From positions 3,224,001 through 3,288,000 of the forward strand of contig JASFXZ010000015.1 of assembly GCA_032209605.1 (NCBI GenBank): a DNA stretch of 64,000 bases, read 5' to 3'. Source of the stretch: Mactromeris polynyma (Eukaryota > Mollusca > Bivalvia > Venerida > Mactridae). The position numbers and the translations under genes were made by a program. The notes below the pieces were generated by a model. The model searched no databases and was not told the origin of the DNA. It was given only the letters and a program-made list of their open reading frames with translations. Shown here piece after piece: positions 25,401 to 36,149 of this stretch; the stretch's first letter is position 1, and each line of letters opens with the position of its first letter.

Positions 25401-28400
25401 TACATGTAGAAGCCAAAAATTAATAAGTGGTAACACGAATCTTAAGTGAAATTCGCGAATTTGAGTTACTAAGTAACATAATAAGTGGTTAACTAGATAA
25501 GATTCGTGTTACCACTTACATGTAGAAGCCAAAAATTAATAAGTGGTAACACGAATATTAAGTCAAATTCGCGAATTTGAGTTATTAAGTAACATAATAA
25601 GTGGTCAACTAGATAAGATTCGTGTTACCACTTACATCTAGAAGCCAAAAATGAATAAGTGGTAACACGAATCTTAAGTGAAATTCGCGAATTTGAGTTA
25701 TTAAGTAACATAATAAGTGGACAACTAGATAAGATTCGTGTTACCACTTATATCTAGAAGCCAAAAATGAATAAGTGGTAACACGAATCTTAAGTGAAAT
25801 TCGCGAATTTGAGTTATTAAGTAACATAATAAGTGGTCAACTAGATAAGATTCGTGTTACCACTTATATCTAGAAGCCAAAATTGCATTTATAAATAAGT
25901 GGTAACACGAATCTTAAGTGAAATTCGCGAATTTGAGTTATTAAGTAACATAATAAGTGGACAACTAGATAAGATTCGTGTTACCACTTAAATCTAGTGT
26001 AATACATCATAAAAAGGTAAGAGGTGGCAGTTCTGGGCACTTTCAAGCCTGTTTCTAGTTGTATGATATTTATCTTACCGAAATTTTATCACGAATATTA
26101 ACTAGATAGCTAGATAATTATCGTAATAATTAAGTGGTTAACACGAATTAATTCGCGAACGCTATCATGCTAACTGGTGGCAGTAATATGCCACCATAGG
26201 TATCATAGTATAGTAGCACTTAAGTTGTTACAAGTAGACAAAGTGTTCATTTCATTTGAACATTTCGGTGACCATGGAAACAGATGCTGAAGTTTGGGTA
26301 AAACATGCATAAAACGGATGTCTTTAAAATGCTAAGTATGTGTTGATCCTGCTTAAAAGCTGAATGTACATTTGGACGATTTGTACGTATGTTGTGACTA
26401 AGTAATTATTAGTTGTGTACATGAAGAAACATACTTCATTCTGCATATTAAGTAGGTAGTGCTCAAAGCATAGACCGGTGAGAGTTTGATTTTTAGAACA
26501 GACGGACTTGACAGTTTTAACATGGATTTTGTATTATTTGACCACACGTAACTCACTAACAATCATGACTTGCGTTCCATTAAGACAAATATTTTGATAT
26601 AGTATCATGTTGTTCAAAATGTGGTCACTATAGAGTATACAACGATATTCTTTGGTTTGACCCTGTGTTCTAGAGTTTGACCCAACATGATCTAGTGCGG
26701 AACTTGACGTTCATTACATTTAGACAGACCTGTTGGTTAGGTTTCATGTAGTTCAATGTCGATCTTGTGTAAGACCATTGGTAGGCAACATTCTAAGTTA
26801 GTTTCATCAGGATTTGGCCAGATTGTTGACGTATACAGTAAAATGATTAATCCAAAATGAGTTAATGTAGTTCATGTAGGAAATGCGACCTCTAGAAATC
26901 CACACGATATTTCTATGATTTGACACTGTAACCTAATATTTGATACAACATTAACAAATGACGACCATGTTTATGTCGCTGTTGCGGCGAACATTTTGAA
27001 CTTGTTTCATCAGAATTAAATGTGTGTAAGATGTTGTTGAGACATACAATGAGCAAGTTTCATAAGGATTTGGGCAAATTTGTGGCATCTACTGTGAAAT
27101 AGCTAATCTAAAAGAGACAAGTGAGATGTACGCTAATCAATGTCAAACATAATAATAGAATATCCCATTTTCAGCATGTCACATCAAGAAAGCAGTATTT
27201 GGCGACAGGTTTTATGCATTCGGATTTTTACGATGCTGTGTGTGCTTACAAGTGGATATATCGAAATAGCTCGATCTTGTAGGAACTCAAATCGAAATGA
27301 AAATCTAGAGTTTGATTTAACATGTTATGTACCGTGTATGGGTGTATGTTGTGCAACGATTTACATTATATTATTATAGAGCTATAATTTGTACATTTCA
27401 TTGACAATGCTGTCGTGACTAGTCAGATTGGATAAAAAAACTTCTAGTGAAGCTTAATAAAAGAGAGATTGAAACGCCTTACACATGGTTTAATTTTGGC
27501 TATTTTGGGCCAATTCTAAACGCCGCCAAATATAATCGTCGCTAAATATAAGCATCGCCATTATAAGTGCTGACATTAAGGGAGACAACTTCAATAGGTA
27601 AGGGATAAATGTTAGCTGCTATACGTGTCGTTATCCATTGATGATTTGTTGTCATATGAAAAACTAAGTCAGGAGTAACTATTATTTGAATTTGCATGTA
27701 TTAGGCAGTAAAGGTCAACAATAAACTTGAACAGTATAACTATTTGTATCAAACAAATTAAGTTTACAGGTACTAAGTATATTATTATTATCACTAACGC
27801 TACCTTACGGAATGTGACGATACCGATAATACTAGTGTGATTCGTGAACGTTTTATACGGCGGAAGTTGTAAACAGAAATATGTCATGAATAGTACTTTC
27901 GGTTTTAATTTGGCGGACAAGATATGGTTCATGGTTTAATTTTGGCGAAATATTACGATAGCGTGAATTCTAGACACCACCAAATCAAAACCGTTCAAAA
28001 AGCGCCATTATTCCCCCCCGCAGATATAAAGACTTATACAGTACACAATACATTGCCTCCCCGCACAGACTACATATATGGAAGCATTTATTTTTGGTTT
28101 GAAAGTTCTGTCTACTTCCTGTTCGTGTTTAATTGTAGTGTTGTCATTGGTTGTTCCCGTGTCCCTTTTTAAATGGGCTATTTCACAACACCTTCTCATT
28201 TTCTAATATTATTTTGTAACTTTGGGTTTGCGTTTCTTCACAATTTACTGACCAGCAAGATATCGTATATTTTATCGTCAGTGTCATTTTATGCTCAATA
28301 CCTTTATTCAATGACTTAAGCTTGTGGAAAAAAGACGATTTTACTGGTTTTGTAACAGACTGACGAATTTATTAAATGACAAAGATTATGCCTATGTCAC

Positions 28401-30006
28401 TGCAGGAAAACGAATTACTGGTACATTCCCCAAATAATTGAAGGAGAAAATTCGTTCGCGTAAACAAATGCATTTTATTTCAGGTTTGGGTGATACATGT
28501 AGTGCAGAATCTGATGATTGCAATCATGTAGTCAATTCAGAGTGTACGTCGGACTCGTGCGCATGCTCAGAAGGTTTCACTCATGTCGATGATGCGTGCA
28601 AACAAAGTAACTCTTTTGTTTTAATTTTTCATTGGATATTACTTTATTGGGTGCTTTAGATATATTAGAATTTCGGATGAAGCATATCCGTGTAATCACT
28701 TGCCCGGAAAATACATTATATAAAATAACATTAATTACATGAAGGCATCTCATCAATTAGCGGACTTGGCAACAATAATCATTACAACTTCTAAAACACG
28801 TTGATCACAATTATAACGACTATACTATATATTGACGCATTAGTGCTCAAAACCGCTTGTTAATTTGATTTAAGTAATATTATTTTTCTTTCTTATTGCA
28901 TTTTATTAAAATACTTAAATTGATATAGTCATCATTAATAATCATTCATAAGGACCATTGTTATATATTTAAATTATGTAAGCGGGGGTGGTGTTGACGG
29001 TTCTGGTGGAAATCGAATGCAGCTATTGTCTTGGCGTAGTATGTTTAATAAGTCTGAAAGTTCTTTCGCACAACAAAATCAGTACTTTTAAGTTTTTTAA
29101 AATATTTATAATCTGCCAAATGTAGGAGAGGGCCCTAGTTAATGTTGTGAAAACATTTGGCCCAACCATTTGGTATGTATGCAGCAGTTAGTGTTAGTAT
29201 GTATGTGCACATATAATAATTACATGAATAAATACAATAAAATATAATTAATCCATAATTGTATACAAACCACCTCTCCCCTAACATCAATGCAAATGGT
29301 AATATATAAAGTTGACATTGGCTCATATTTTTGTTTAAACTTGTAACGTCAATCGTTTGTTTTGTAATTCAAAACACTGATATGTCTCTGAATGCAACTC
29401 CACCCGCGTTTGTAACAATGGTCTTTGTTTACTGACCTTACGAAAATGGAACATGTAAATGAGTATAAGCTAATTGACCCGTGTTAAAGGTTGAATAAAC
29501 AAGTTCTAGTCGCTTCTGTTTAATTTAAGATGTAAGCTACACCGATTGCACTGCCGATGGTGACAAATGTCCCGATAACGCCATGTGTGAAAGTAAAAAA
29601 TGCAAATGTGATGTTGGATTCACAGAGAATGCCGATGAGTGCGTGGCAGGTAAGAGATAATTTGGTATTCACAGACAAAATGAATGTTAACTTCGAGCAG
29701 GAAATGCCGCATACACATTCCACATATTTCCCCAAAGCACAAGGAGGCATGGTAATACATGTGTACATAATACGGGTAGATAATACAAGGTAAAAGAGAC
29801 GCAAACAGATAATGGTTTGGATGCTAAATAATTGAATATATGTGAATTGAAGCGTATGCATAACACTTAATATAACATTTTAACTTATGTAGATTACATG
29901 ACATTTTTGTTACTTTTCAGAATCAGGCGCATCATCGACGAAGGCTATTACAGGCATCGTATTTGGATCGATGTGGATCCTTCGGAATATAATGTTAATT
30001 ATGTAG
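16409..30006 (+). CDS. Gene 2: secreted protein with five EGF-like modules and hydrophobic tail (spliced, 8 exons)
   Basis: The model joins 16409-16411, 19684-19747, 21048-21158, 23430-23552, 23774-23896, 28484-28606, 29530-29649 and 29921-30006, giving 250 residues. The first coding exon contributes only the ATG (phase 0); all later introns are phase 1. Residues 2-22 are a clear signal peptide (ILNRIIFGVILLADLHLASG). Five modules follow at about 23-59, 60-100, 101-141, 142-182 and 183-222. Modules 1 and 3 are copies of one type (EAYKEV…SAC) and modules 2 and 4 of another (GLGDTC…ESDDC), so the protein is (A-B)x2 plus a fifth module shared with gene 1. The last exon gives ESGASS then a hydrophobic run interrupted by Arg-Asn, so a GPI or membrane anchor is possible but doubtful. 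Likely extracellular; function unknown. Family: small EGF-like/EB-type Cys-rich repeats. Confidence 0.72.
19684..19747 (+). CDS. Gene 2 exon 2: signal peptide
   Basis: A 64-nt exon between ttcctag and GTAAGT. It reads ILNRIIFGVILLADLHLASG, then Val and one base, i.e. a hydrophobic core ending in a small-residue cleavage context (LASG). Confidence 0.7.
20550..20642. repeat. Long palindrome (hairpin)
   Basis: ATTGGCCCTGTTATTTGTC at 20550 is answered by its reverse complement ending at 20642. The inner GACAGTCGTATTGGC also pairs with GCCAATACGACTG, around a GGCCTTCGGCC loop. A GCCAATATC…ATCACTT direct repeat at about 20285 and 20636 may mark a larger MITE-like unit. Confidence 0.8.
21048..21158 (+). 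CDS. Gene 2 exon: EGF-like module A1
   Basis: A 111-nt phase 1-1 exon; six Cys with compact spacing 3,6,3,1,10. It is paralogous to the exon at 23774, including about 90 bp of upstream intron, but is four codons shorter in its first loops. Confidence 0.72.
21501..21857. repeat. 119-bp tandem repeat, three copies
   Basis: Copies start at 21501, 21620 and 21739 with GACCACA(T/C)GTAACTCAGTAA and each ends TTTTCTTTGATTT. The second and third copies are almost identical. The duplicated intron near 26540 has only one copy. Confidence 0.85.
23430..23552 (+). CDS. Gene 2 exon: EGF-like module B1
   Basis: A 123-nt phase 1-1 exon after ttatttcag, ending at GTACCT. Starts GLGDTC; Cys spacing 6,7,4,1,10. 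Nearly the same as the exon at 28484. Confidence 0.75.
23774..23896 (+). CDS. Gene 2 exon: EGF-like module A2
   Basis: A 123-nt phase 1-1 exon ending AAAG|gtgcgt. Cys spacing 6,6,4,1,10. It lies only about 220 bp after module B1, reflecting the junction of the two copies of the duplicated exon pair. Confidence 0.75.
24628..26198. mobile_element. Fold-back DNA element with internal 116-bp satellite
   Basis: Inverted arms of about 335 bp (24628-24963 and roughly 25863-26198) begin TATGGTGGCATATTAC and match closely. The 6-bp sequence GGTATC flanks both ends (24622-24627, 26199-26204) as a target duplication. Between the arms is a 116-bp tandem array. No coding capacity is seen, so it would depend on a transposase elsewhere. 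It sits in the gene 2 intron after module A2. Confidence 0.85.
24962..26000. repeat. 116-bp satellite array, about nine units, each a hairpin
   Basis: GGTAACACGAA landmarks lie at 24964, 25081, 25197, 25313, 25429, 25545, 25661, 25777 and 25901, i.e. 117, then six steps of 116, then 124 bp. Each unit starts AAGTGGTAACACGAATCTTA and ends with its reverse complement, a 21-bp inverted repeat around a TTCGCGAA core. Variants alternate so that 25197+25313 resemble 25429+25545 as dimers. Confidence 0.88.
27480..28020. mobile_element. Insertion in the second copy of the gene 2 intron
   Basis: The first intron copy passes directly from the AATAAAAGAGAAATTG block to ACAC…TTGCCTCCCCGCACAG near 22990, whereas the second has about 530 bp more. 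The extra DNA carries ATGGTTTAATTTTGGC at both 27485 and 27930. No coding sequence or clear ends were found. Confidence 0.5.
28484..28606 (+). CDS. Gene 2 exon: EGF-like module B2
   Basis: A 123-nt phase 1-1 exon after ttatttcag. Cys spacing 6,7,4,1,10. The donor is A|gtaact rather than G|gt, which changes the junction residue to Asn. Confidence 0.73.
29530..29649 (+). CDS. Gene 2 exon: EGF-like module 5
   Basis: A 120-nt phase 1-1 exon between tttaatttaag and GTAAGA. Cys spacing 6,5,4,1,10, ending DVGFTENADECVA as in gene 1 module 2. Confidence 0.75.
29921..30006 (+). CDS. Gene 2 terminal exon, hydrophobic tail
   Basis: After ttacttttcag the frame reads ESGASSTKAITGIVFGSM, then a second hydrophobic stretch containing Arg-Asn, and stops at TAG 30004. 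The ESGA start and GIVFGS core match the gene 3 tails; the last third diverges, perhaps by an old frameshift. Confidence 0.65.
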
Positions 30007-30429
30007 AACCCTTTACGTTTCTCAGCAAGACGCAATTTGGATATATTTGTTTACTTCTTGAGTTCTATATTTCTCTTTGGGATAAAGATACAATCATGTA
30101 TCGGTTATTTGCATTCAGTATCGATTGTTCAGCATGTTTATATACTTTGCTAGACATATTAAAAGTATATATTTGAAAGCTATTAGTTAAATACAACTTT
30201 ATTAGGTAATGGCAAAAAATAATTAATAAGTAGAACAAATGACTCTTTAGTGGTGCAAAGGCATTGTTAGCGCGTCAGTAATACACGGGACTTATTTGTG
30301 AGGATTATAAAACGTTTGAATCACTTATTACGGACTTTCTTTCGTAGACAATTTTCTTTCATTAATCAGAATCATTAAACTAAGAAGCATTGTTTTGTTT
30401 CAAAATGGACAAGTCATGTTGGTGCGTGA

Positions 30430-31130
30430 GTAAGTTTTCCGTTATACGCTTGGTGTTGTATAATTGCATTTCATCATCAGCGTGTGTATTCTGCTCTTAT
30501 TAGTGACATAGCATCGTTTAAGTATTTCACCAATACTTGTAGAGTAAATACGTGAAACATGGTGAGTAAACAGTTTTGAGCAATGCCTTATATTATCGCA
30601 GTATGGTGAGAATATTGCTTTTTTCAGACAAAATACATTTATAAGAACACGAACTTTCCAACTTACCCTTAACATTACCTTTGAGAAAATTGGCATTGCA
30701 TGCAATGCGCTTGAGGAAGTTTCTAAAATTCAAATAGATACATGGAATTCCGTTCACCATTTGCGTTAAAGGCATTGATCCTGTTAAAAACCGATGAACG
30801 TGATGACATGAACTGCTCAGTTGGAAACAGGGAATTTGGACAATCGCATTGATAAGATATATTGCCACTGAATATTATAAGATAATTCAATATATACTTG
30901 AGTGTTTAAAACATTTGCCATACGTGCGGTTATTGTGCCACTTGAATATTTACCAGTGAGGATTTTACAAGCAATTCCGACGTTTATATGACGACTTTTA
31001 TTCATGACTGAATAATGAAGTACATTTTTGTGTATACCAAATCTGTAGCGTGTAAAATATAATTCAGAGAAACACGGAAATATTGTTGTATCAATGCCCA
31101 TAATTTAATAATAAACATTTGCTTTGTTTG
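30430..31130. repeat. Gene 2 3' flank block, shared with gene 3
   Basis: Shared with 63410-63990: GGTGAGTAAACAGTT, GCATTGATCCTGTT, CAATGAACGTGA-like, and AATAAACATTTGCTTT near the end, which could be a distant poly(A) site. Confidence 0.6.
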
Positions 31131-33535
31131 TGTTTCCTTTGTTTGTTCCTGAATGTTTCATATTTTGATTGCCGAACAACACTAATGTTCCAAGGATCAT
31201 TCTCCGAATGTACGTTCGTGAAGAACTCAATCCAAGAATTGCATGTGGTAATTTCAATCATTTATGACTGTACTAATTGCATTACGAAAAAAAGCCACAT
31301 ACATAAGACAATGCCTCCCCACGCAGATCTCAAGAATGGAAAGAAAAGAATTAAATCGGCAGACAATAACTTTTCTCCCCTAAACGTGTTGTGTATGCAA
31401 TAAGCTGTACATTTATTCACTAGCATGCACTGCACACCAAATATAATCAAACTAATAATACAGAAATAAATGACTGGAGCTGTGTTGAAACTTAATTTTA
31501 ATAACGATTGTATGTTTAGTCAAACCGTTAGTTGGTTTGTGTATCGAAATTACGATAATTATATTAATTGCAATACATCCAAAAGTATGACCTTCTCAGT
31601 TAGTTGTTATATGAATATAACCAGTGCAAATATAATATAGATCCATCCATTGCAATAGAAACAAAACAAGAACCTGTTTTCATACGCCAATCAGAGCTTT
31701 CCAGGTACACATGTATACATTTGATTCGTCTCATCTTCATTCAAACATAACGAATAATTGTCATACATGTAACGTGTGGCTGCCGTGCAATAACTGGGTC
31801 AATAACACTAACTGCAAAAATAATTATATTGTAACCAACTACATTACCAAGAAAATTAATTAAGTCTTAAAAACATAAAAACTTACATGGCTATCCGAAT
31901 TTTGACTGTCCGAAAATGTGTGTATATGCACTTACGTATTTCCTTTCATAATATGTCGCTGTTTTTTCTGATAATCTTTGTGAAATACGTAGGAACATGG
32001 AATATTTTGACACAGTTTAATTACTAGTACGTAAGAGTGGTTTAAATTGAACATTAATTCATAAATTGAATTTTCTTTGTTTACGATTTTTATATAAAGA
32101 ATACAATACTGCATAAAATCGTTGTCATCTGGAGTGCACGCACTGCAATTTTTTTCTTCAAACTTTAATTATTGAAATATATTAAATAACCATAATTAAA
32201 ACCAACACAGTTGTAGGCATAACTAAAATTTGAGATTGTCGTTTGCATTGAAGACAAACACTTAAACAGTTGTCATTGTACATGTAGCTCTAAGTATACA
32301 CGTAAGTACCAACACGGGGACATGCAAAACGCGAGTAATCAAACAAAGTCTTATTGCAGTATATTTATTGATATTTACTTTTTTTATTTGTAAAGCATTT
32401 TTTAGGTAATTCCCGAGTGGTTCGCTGAAATTACTTGTCAAACTCATAACCGAAAGTGTAAAATCGGGATACCAGTCCGAAAATCACGTTTTTGGGGTTA
32501 TATAGACGCTCTAAACTAGGGAATCAAGCGATTGGTGACACTGACCAAATACGACGCGAACCTCGCTAGACATGTTGTTTATTCAAGTTTCACACGTTTC
32601 TATTGTATTCAGATATGACAATTGGCAATACAATTGTTAATTGGCGACTCTATTAAAGAGATAGGCCCCAGATTAACAGTTAATACGCAGCAACTTTTGA
32701 TACGAATATACTAAATAATAACACGCGCTGCAATACCGTCATTTTTGTCTGATTTTTTTTATCAGAAATTTAAAATGCGCGAATTTAGGTCCGCGCGAAA
32801 CTGCCTTTTTTGCTGTTTGCGCGAAATTTCACCGCCGCGAATTTAAATGATACTACATTATATAATTCAGGTGACTTTTGTGCCGACAGAGATCCGCTCA
32901 TTTGAAATGAAATACTTGTTGAACAGTTTCTCAGGGGTGTAAACAGCAACAGTCTGGGTTATTTGTGGCATATGTCCTCCACGAACCGAAATTATAAACA
33001 ACATTTCCTCTAGTATCAATACATACGAATGTACATAATATCAAATACACAAGCTCACTAATGCGGTCTGACAAAAATATGAATAACACATTAAATATTA
33101 ACACATTAAATATATTTCTGTAATCAATATAGCCTCCATAATTGCCTTCTTATAACTTAAAGACAAAAAGTGAACGAATTCAGTCAGCCAGTAGAGCACA
33201 TGCCCTCATTGGTCTCTTGTTTTATAGATGTTTGCATAAGAGTGGTGTATGCATGTCATTATAGTGTCTTTTTCATTGGCGGACATTAAGCATTCATGAA
33301 TAGTTATTTGTTTCATTGCATTCTATTTGCAGTCTAAGATACACAGATGTTAACCTTTAAATTAGTGTTGAATTGTATTTGTGTCCTTACTTTACTTTGC
33401 TTTTGTCTATATTATCATCAATGTTGTTTTTTAAACATGTACAAACATCACAACTCAAATACACATTTCAATTTATTGCTGCATAAACAATAAGAAAATA
33501 ACAATAACAAAATATATATAACAATAATAAATAAA
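31131..33535. other. Intergenic, no gene recognised
   Basis: Contains a GC-richer patch at about 32760-32850 with several GCGCGAA/CCGCGAA words and short AT-rich runs near 33480. A block near 31315 resembles GCCTCCCC(A/G)C in gene 2 introns. Confidence 0.45.
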
Positions 33536-34531
33536 TCATTTAGAACTGAAGGGGTTCAATGTGGCAAATGTCAGTTGTTTAAATTCTAAAGATTCCCTTT
33601 TAAGTTGAACCAATTCTCTGAAAAGAGACAATTTCTCTTTTTTCAATTCTATCAGTTCTGATAGACAGTGACCTGAAATACAGGAAATTTATTGTGTGAC
33701 AAATATGCAGATACAGCTACAAATATAACTTTGTTCTGTCAACAAATTTTGTTCTAGTTTTTTAATCATTATACCAATATGAACCTTTTATTTAACTAAA
33801 TGGACTGAAAATTGTGGATAATTACTAAAAATTAATACAAATAACTATAGGACAGCAGTAAACCCAACATACATGTACGCTTCCTTTTGCCCGCCTGTGC
33901 ATTGTTGGTGTTGGAACATGTAGCGGCTGAAATGTATAAGAAGTATGCATTTATTTTACAAATGAAAAAAAGTTAATCAGACGCCCAGTTAGTTCATTTG
34001 GTAGAGTGCTATACTAGAATTTCTGGGGTCGAGGGTTCGAACACCACAATCATATTGATCTACTTTAGGCTTAATAAAAGTTAATTTGTGATTATTTACT
34101 GGCATAACCGTCATAACAATTGTATATATATTTACATATTGCAAAGTAGAAGCAATCATCACGACGATCCCCTTGGGACCAGTAGCTCTGGATTCAGTAA
34201 TATAACTGGGACCTATGACCCGCAGTGGTTAGGCATTCGTTTACCTTAGCGCAAATCTGTGTATCTACAAGTACATTAACAGGCGGGTAGCCTGTCTTAC
34301 TTGTAAATGATAAACGTCTGCTATATCAAAGACCTAAACACGGTATTTAGGTCTTTGGCTATATGAATAATTTAACAAATTAAAACTACTTACTGTGCAG
34401 TTAAAGCCACCCAAAACATGCCAATCATTTCATACAAGCTTTTCATAACAACATTCCACTAACGCCTGCTTCTCCTCCTCCGACCAGTTTGTTTGTCTGC
34501 AGTTTATTTTTGTTTCCGCCGCGTCAGTCAT
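33536..34531 (-). pseudogene. Myb/SANT-like DNA-binding protein of PIF/Harbinger type, decayed
   Basis: Three minus-strand pieces are coding-like. From 34531: MTDAAETKINCRQTNWSEEE then KQALVE, a SANT-type start, interrupted by TGA after about 35 codons. An exon at 33926-33879 (48 nt, phase 1-1, after tacatttcag) gives ATCSNTNNAQAGKRK. The last exon at 33672-33536, after ctgtatttcag, gives CLSELIELKKEKLSLFREL and a Leu/Lys/Glu-rich coiled coil to a TGA at 33536-33538. The last two join perfectly in phase. The SANT core between the first two is missing or broken. Such genes accompany PIF/Harbinger nucleases but also exist as host MSANTD genes; no nuclease is in the window. Confidence 0.55.
33979..34046 (+). 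repeat. tRNA-like SINE head
   Basis: CCCAGTTAGTTCATTTGGTA resembles box A, and GGTTCGAAC at 34034-34042 is box B. Lies inside an intron of the Myb/SANT-like relic. Confidence 0.5.
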
Positions 34532-34559
34532 GATAATTCTATGCAAACGTGTTGAAGGA

Positions 34560-34800
34560 CAACAGATGACAGATGGCGCGAACTACGTTGTTTTCTACCT
34601 CCAATTGAAGAGCATTTGCGTACGAATATTCTTATTCGTAAAATCGTTGTCATACGTACGAACGCGTTTATAAAACGGTCGTAAGTATATTCGTAAGAAT
34701 GCCTTGATAAAACGGTCGTAAGTATTTTCGTAAGAAAATTCTTACGAACTTTTCGAATCTTACGAACGCTAGTTCGTACGAATATTGATAAAACGGGCCC
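34560..34800. repeat. PIF/Harbinger-like terminal region with CGTACGAA/TCGTAAG repeats
   Basis: Dense CGTAAG, CTTACGAA and GTACGAA repeats in both orientations end in TTGATAAAACGGGCCC (34785-34800), i.e. GGGCCCGTTTTATCAA on the minus strand, a PIF-like terminus next to the Myb/SANT-like start. The matching opposite end was not found. Confidence 0.5.
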
Positions 34801-34959
34801 ACTGTGTATAGTCTAGCACGAAGAAACAAGCAGCCTTATACTGACCTTGCTCTCAGTAACTAAATTATTTACATCAAAATGCGAAATAACCACATATATG
34901 TAATAGTAAATAAACAACCTTATGTTAGGGCAATCGTAACTCGTAAGTTTTGTTAATTA

Positions 34960-35480
34960 ATAAGATATCGTCTTAAATACCGGTGATAGGGAATTTAGAA
35001 TAAAGACAAACATAATAAAATATTAAATGATAATATCGTGACAACGAAGCAATTTTGCGACTGTAGGAAGGAAATATTAAAATGTGTTCTGAAACAGAAG
35101 AAAGCGAGAAGTAGCCTTGTTTTTTACTGCCACATGAAGTCATAAAAAAACAGGCATAGAGATATCTAACTGATATAAATGCCTCAATAATATGATATGA
35201 ATGTAAGTAATGCATAGTGAAAAGGACGCAGGTTGTTTTAAAATAATTCCAAAAATATTTTCCCTACATTTCTGCCAGACGACTTAAATTTGTTTAACTA
35301 AAACGCTTACATTTACCGTTACGTATAGAGAGCGTCTATGTGACCCAAGGGAGACTACTCTATTCGTTTCAATCAAGGACAAAACAAATACAGTGTCCCT
35401 TTACAATGCATTAATGGGCGATACTCAGACCATCACAGTATTTAGAATCGATATGGTAAGAAATACCGGTATATACTGAT
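34960..35480. repeat. Copy of gene 1 3' flank
   Basis: Matches 8950-9330 (ATTTCTGCCAGACGAC, AAACGCTTACATTTAC, GAGCGTCTA). This block follows gene 1 at 9 kb and recurs here after gene 2. Confidence 0.65.
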
Positions 35481-36149
35481 AAATTCGAAAGTTGATGTTG
35501 AAGTAATTATAATTTATATGTAAATATTTCTAAAAATACTTTCGTTTTTGTATTTCAATATACAAATGAACACAAGTCAAAAGTTCTACGTTCATACGTT
35601 GTGGAGCAAGTTGAACGCTTTTATTCACTCCCGATGTTGGTTTTCACCTTGATATCAATATTTCATCTGGTATTGAGAAGATATGCCTCAGAATGTGATA
35701 TCTCCAATATTGGTTTGAATTTAAAATTTACTGCCTTGATTTATTCACGGCTTAAACGTGTGTACTTAAAACATTTGACGAGTGTACGTGTTTTTATTTG
35801 ACAAATGTTCATGTTTTTATTGAAGCCCGACTTTCTAATTTATACAAACGGTACAAACATGAAATAATGATTGATACCGTTTCTGTTTAAAATGTGGATC
35901 TTCCTGGGAAGATCTGAGAGCTTAAGCGTCGTGTATTGTGTAGCCTCACCTGATCGCGTCAGATACGTATAGTACAATCCATTCAAGTAATAATAAATTA
36001 ACAAAAAACAAGACATATTCTTGAACAAGTCAGTATACATATTATTTATGCCTGAGATATAAATACACAATGTGCATGTGTTTCTATCAATACATTTCGA
36101 ATAATACCTGCACTTTTGAAAGAGTCAAATCGTTGTCCACTTATCTTAC

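Larger units (their letters stand above)
20940..28690 (+). repeat. Duplicated exon pair unit of gene 2
   Basis: Copy 1 spans about 20940-23640 (exons 21048 and 23430) and copy 2 about 23670-28690 (exons 23774 and 28484). Intron blocks 21420-23420 and 26460-28480 align through shared landmarks (ACCACACGTAACTCA, TTTTCTATGATTTGACA-like, GCCTCCCCGCACAG). Copy 2 was enlarged by the fold-back element and a 0.5-kb insertion. Confidence 0.7.

Noticed and set aside
24628..26198. CRISPR-like regular array
   Set aside because: Regular 116-bp steps come from a complete tandem satellite with no variable spacers, inside a eukaryotic fold-back element.
29520..29861. 113-codon minus-strand open frame
   Set aside because: It is the shadow of the gene 2 module exon at 29530-29649 on the opposite strand.
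32880..33010. Minus-strand coding-like stretch (MPQITQTVAVYTPEKLFNKY)
   Set aside because: Short, no partner exons or recognised family; may be chance.
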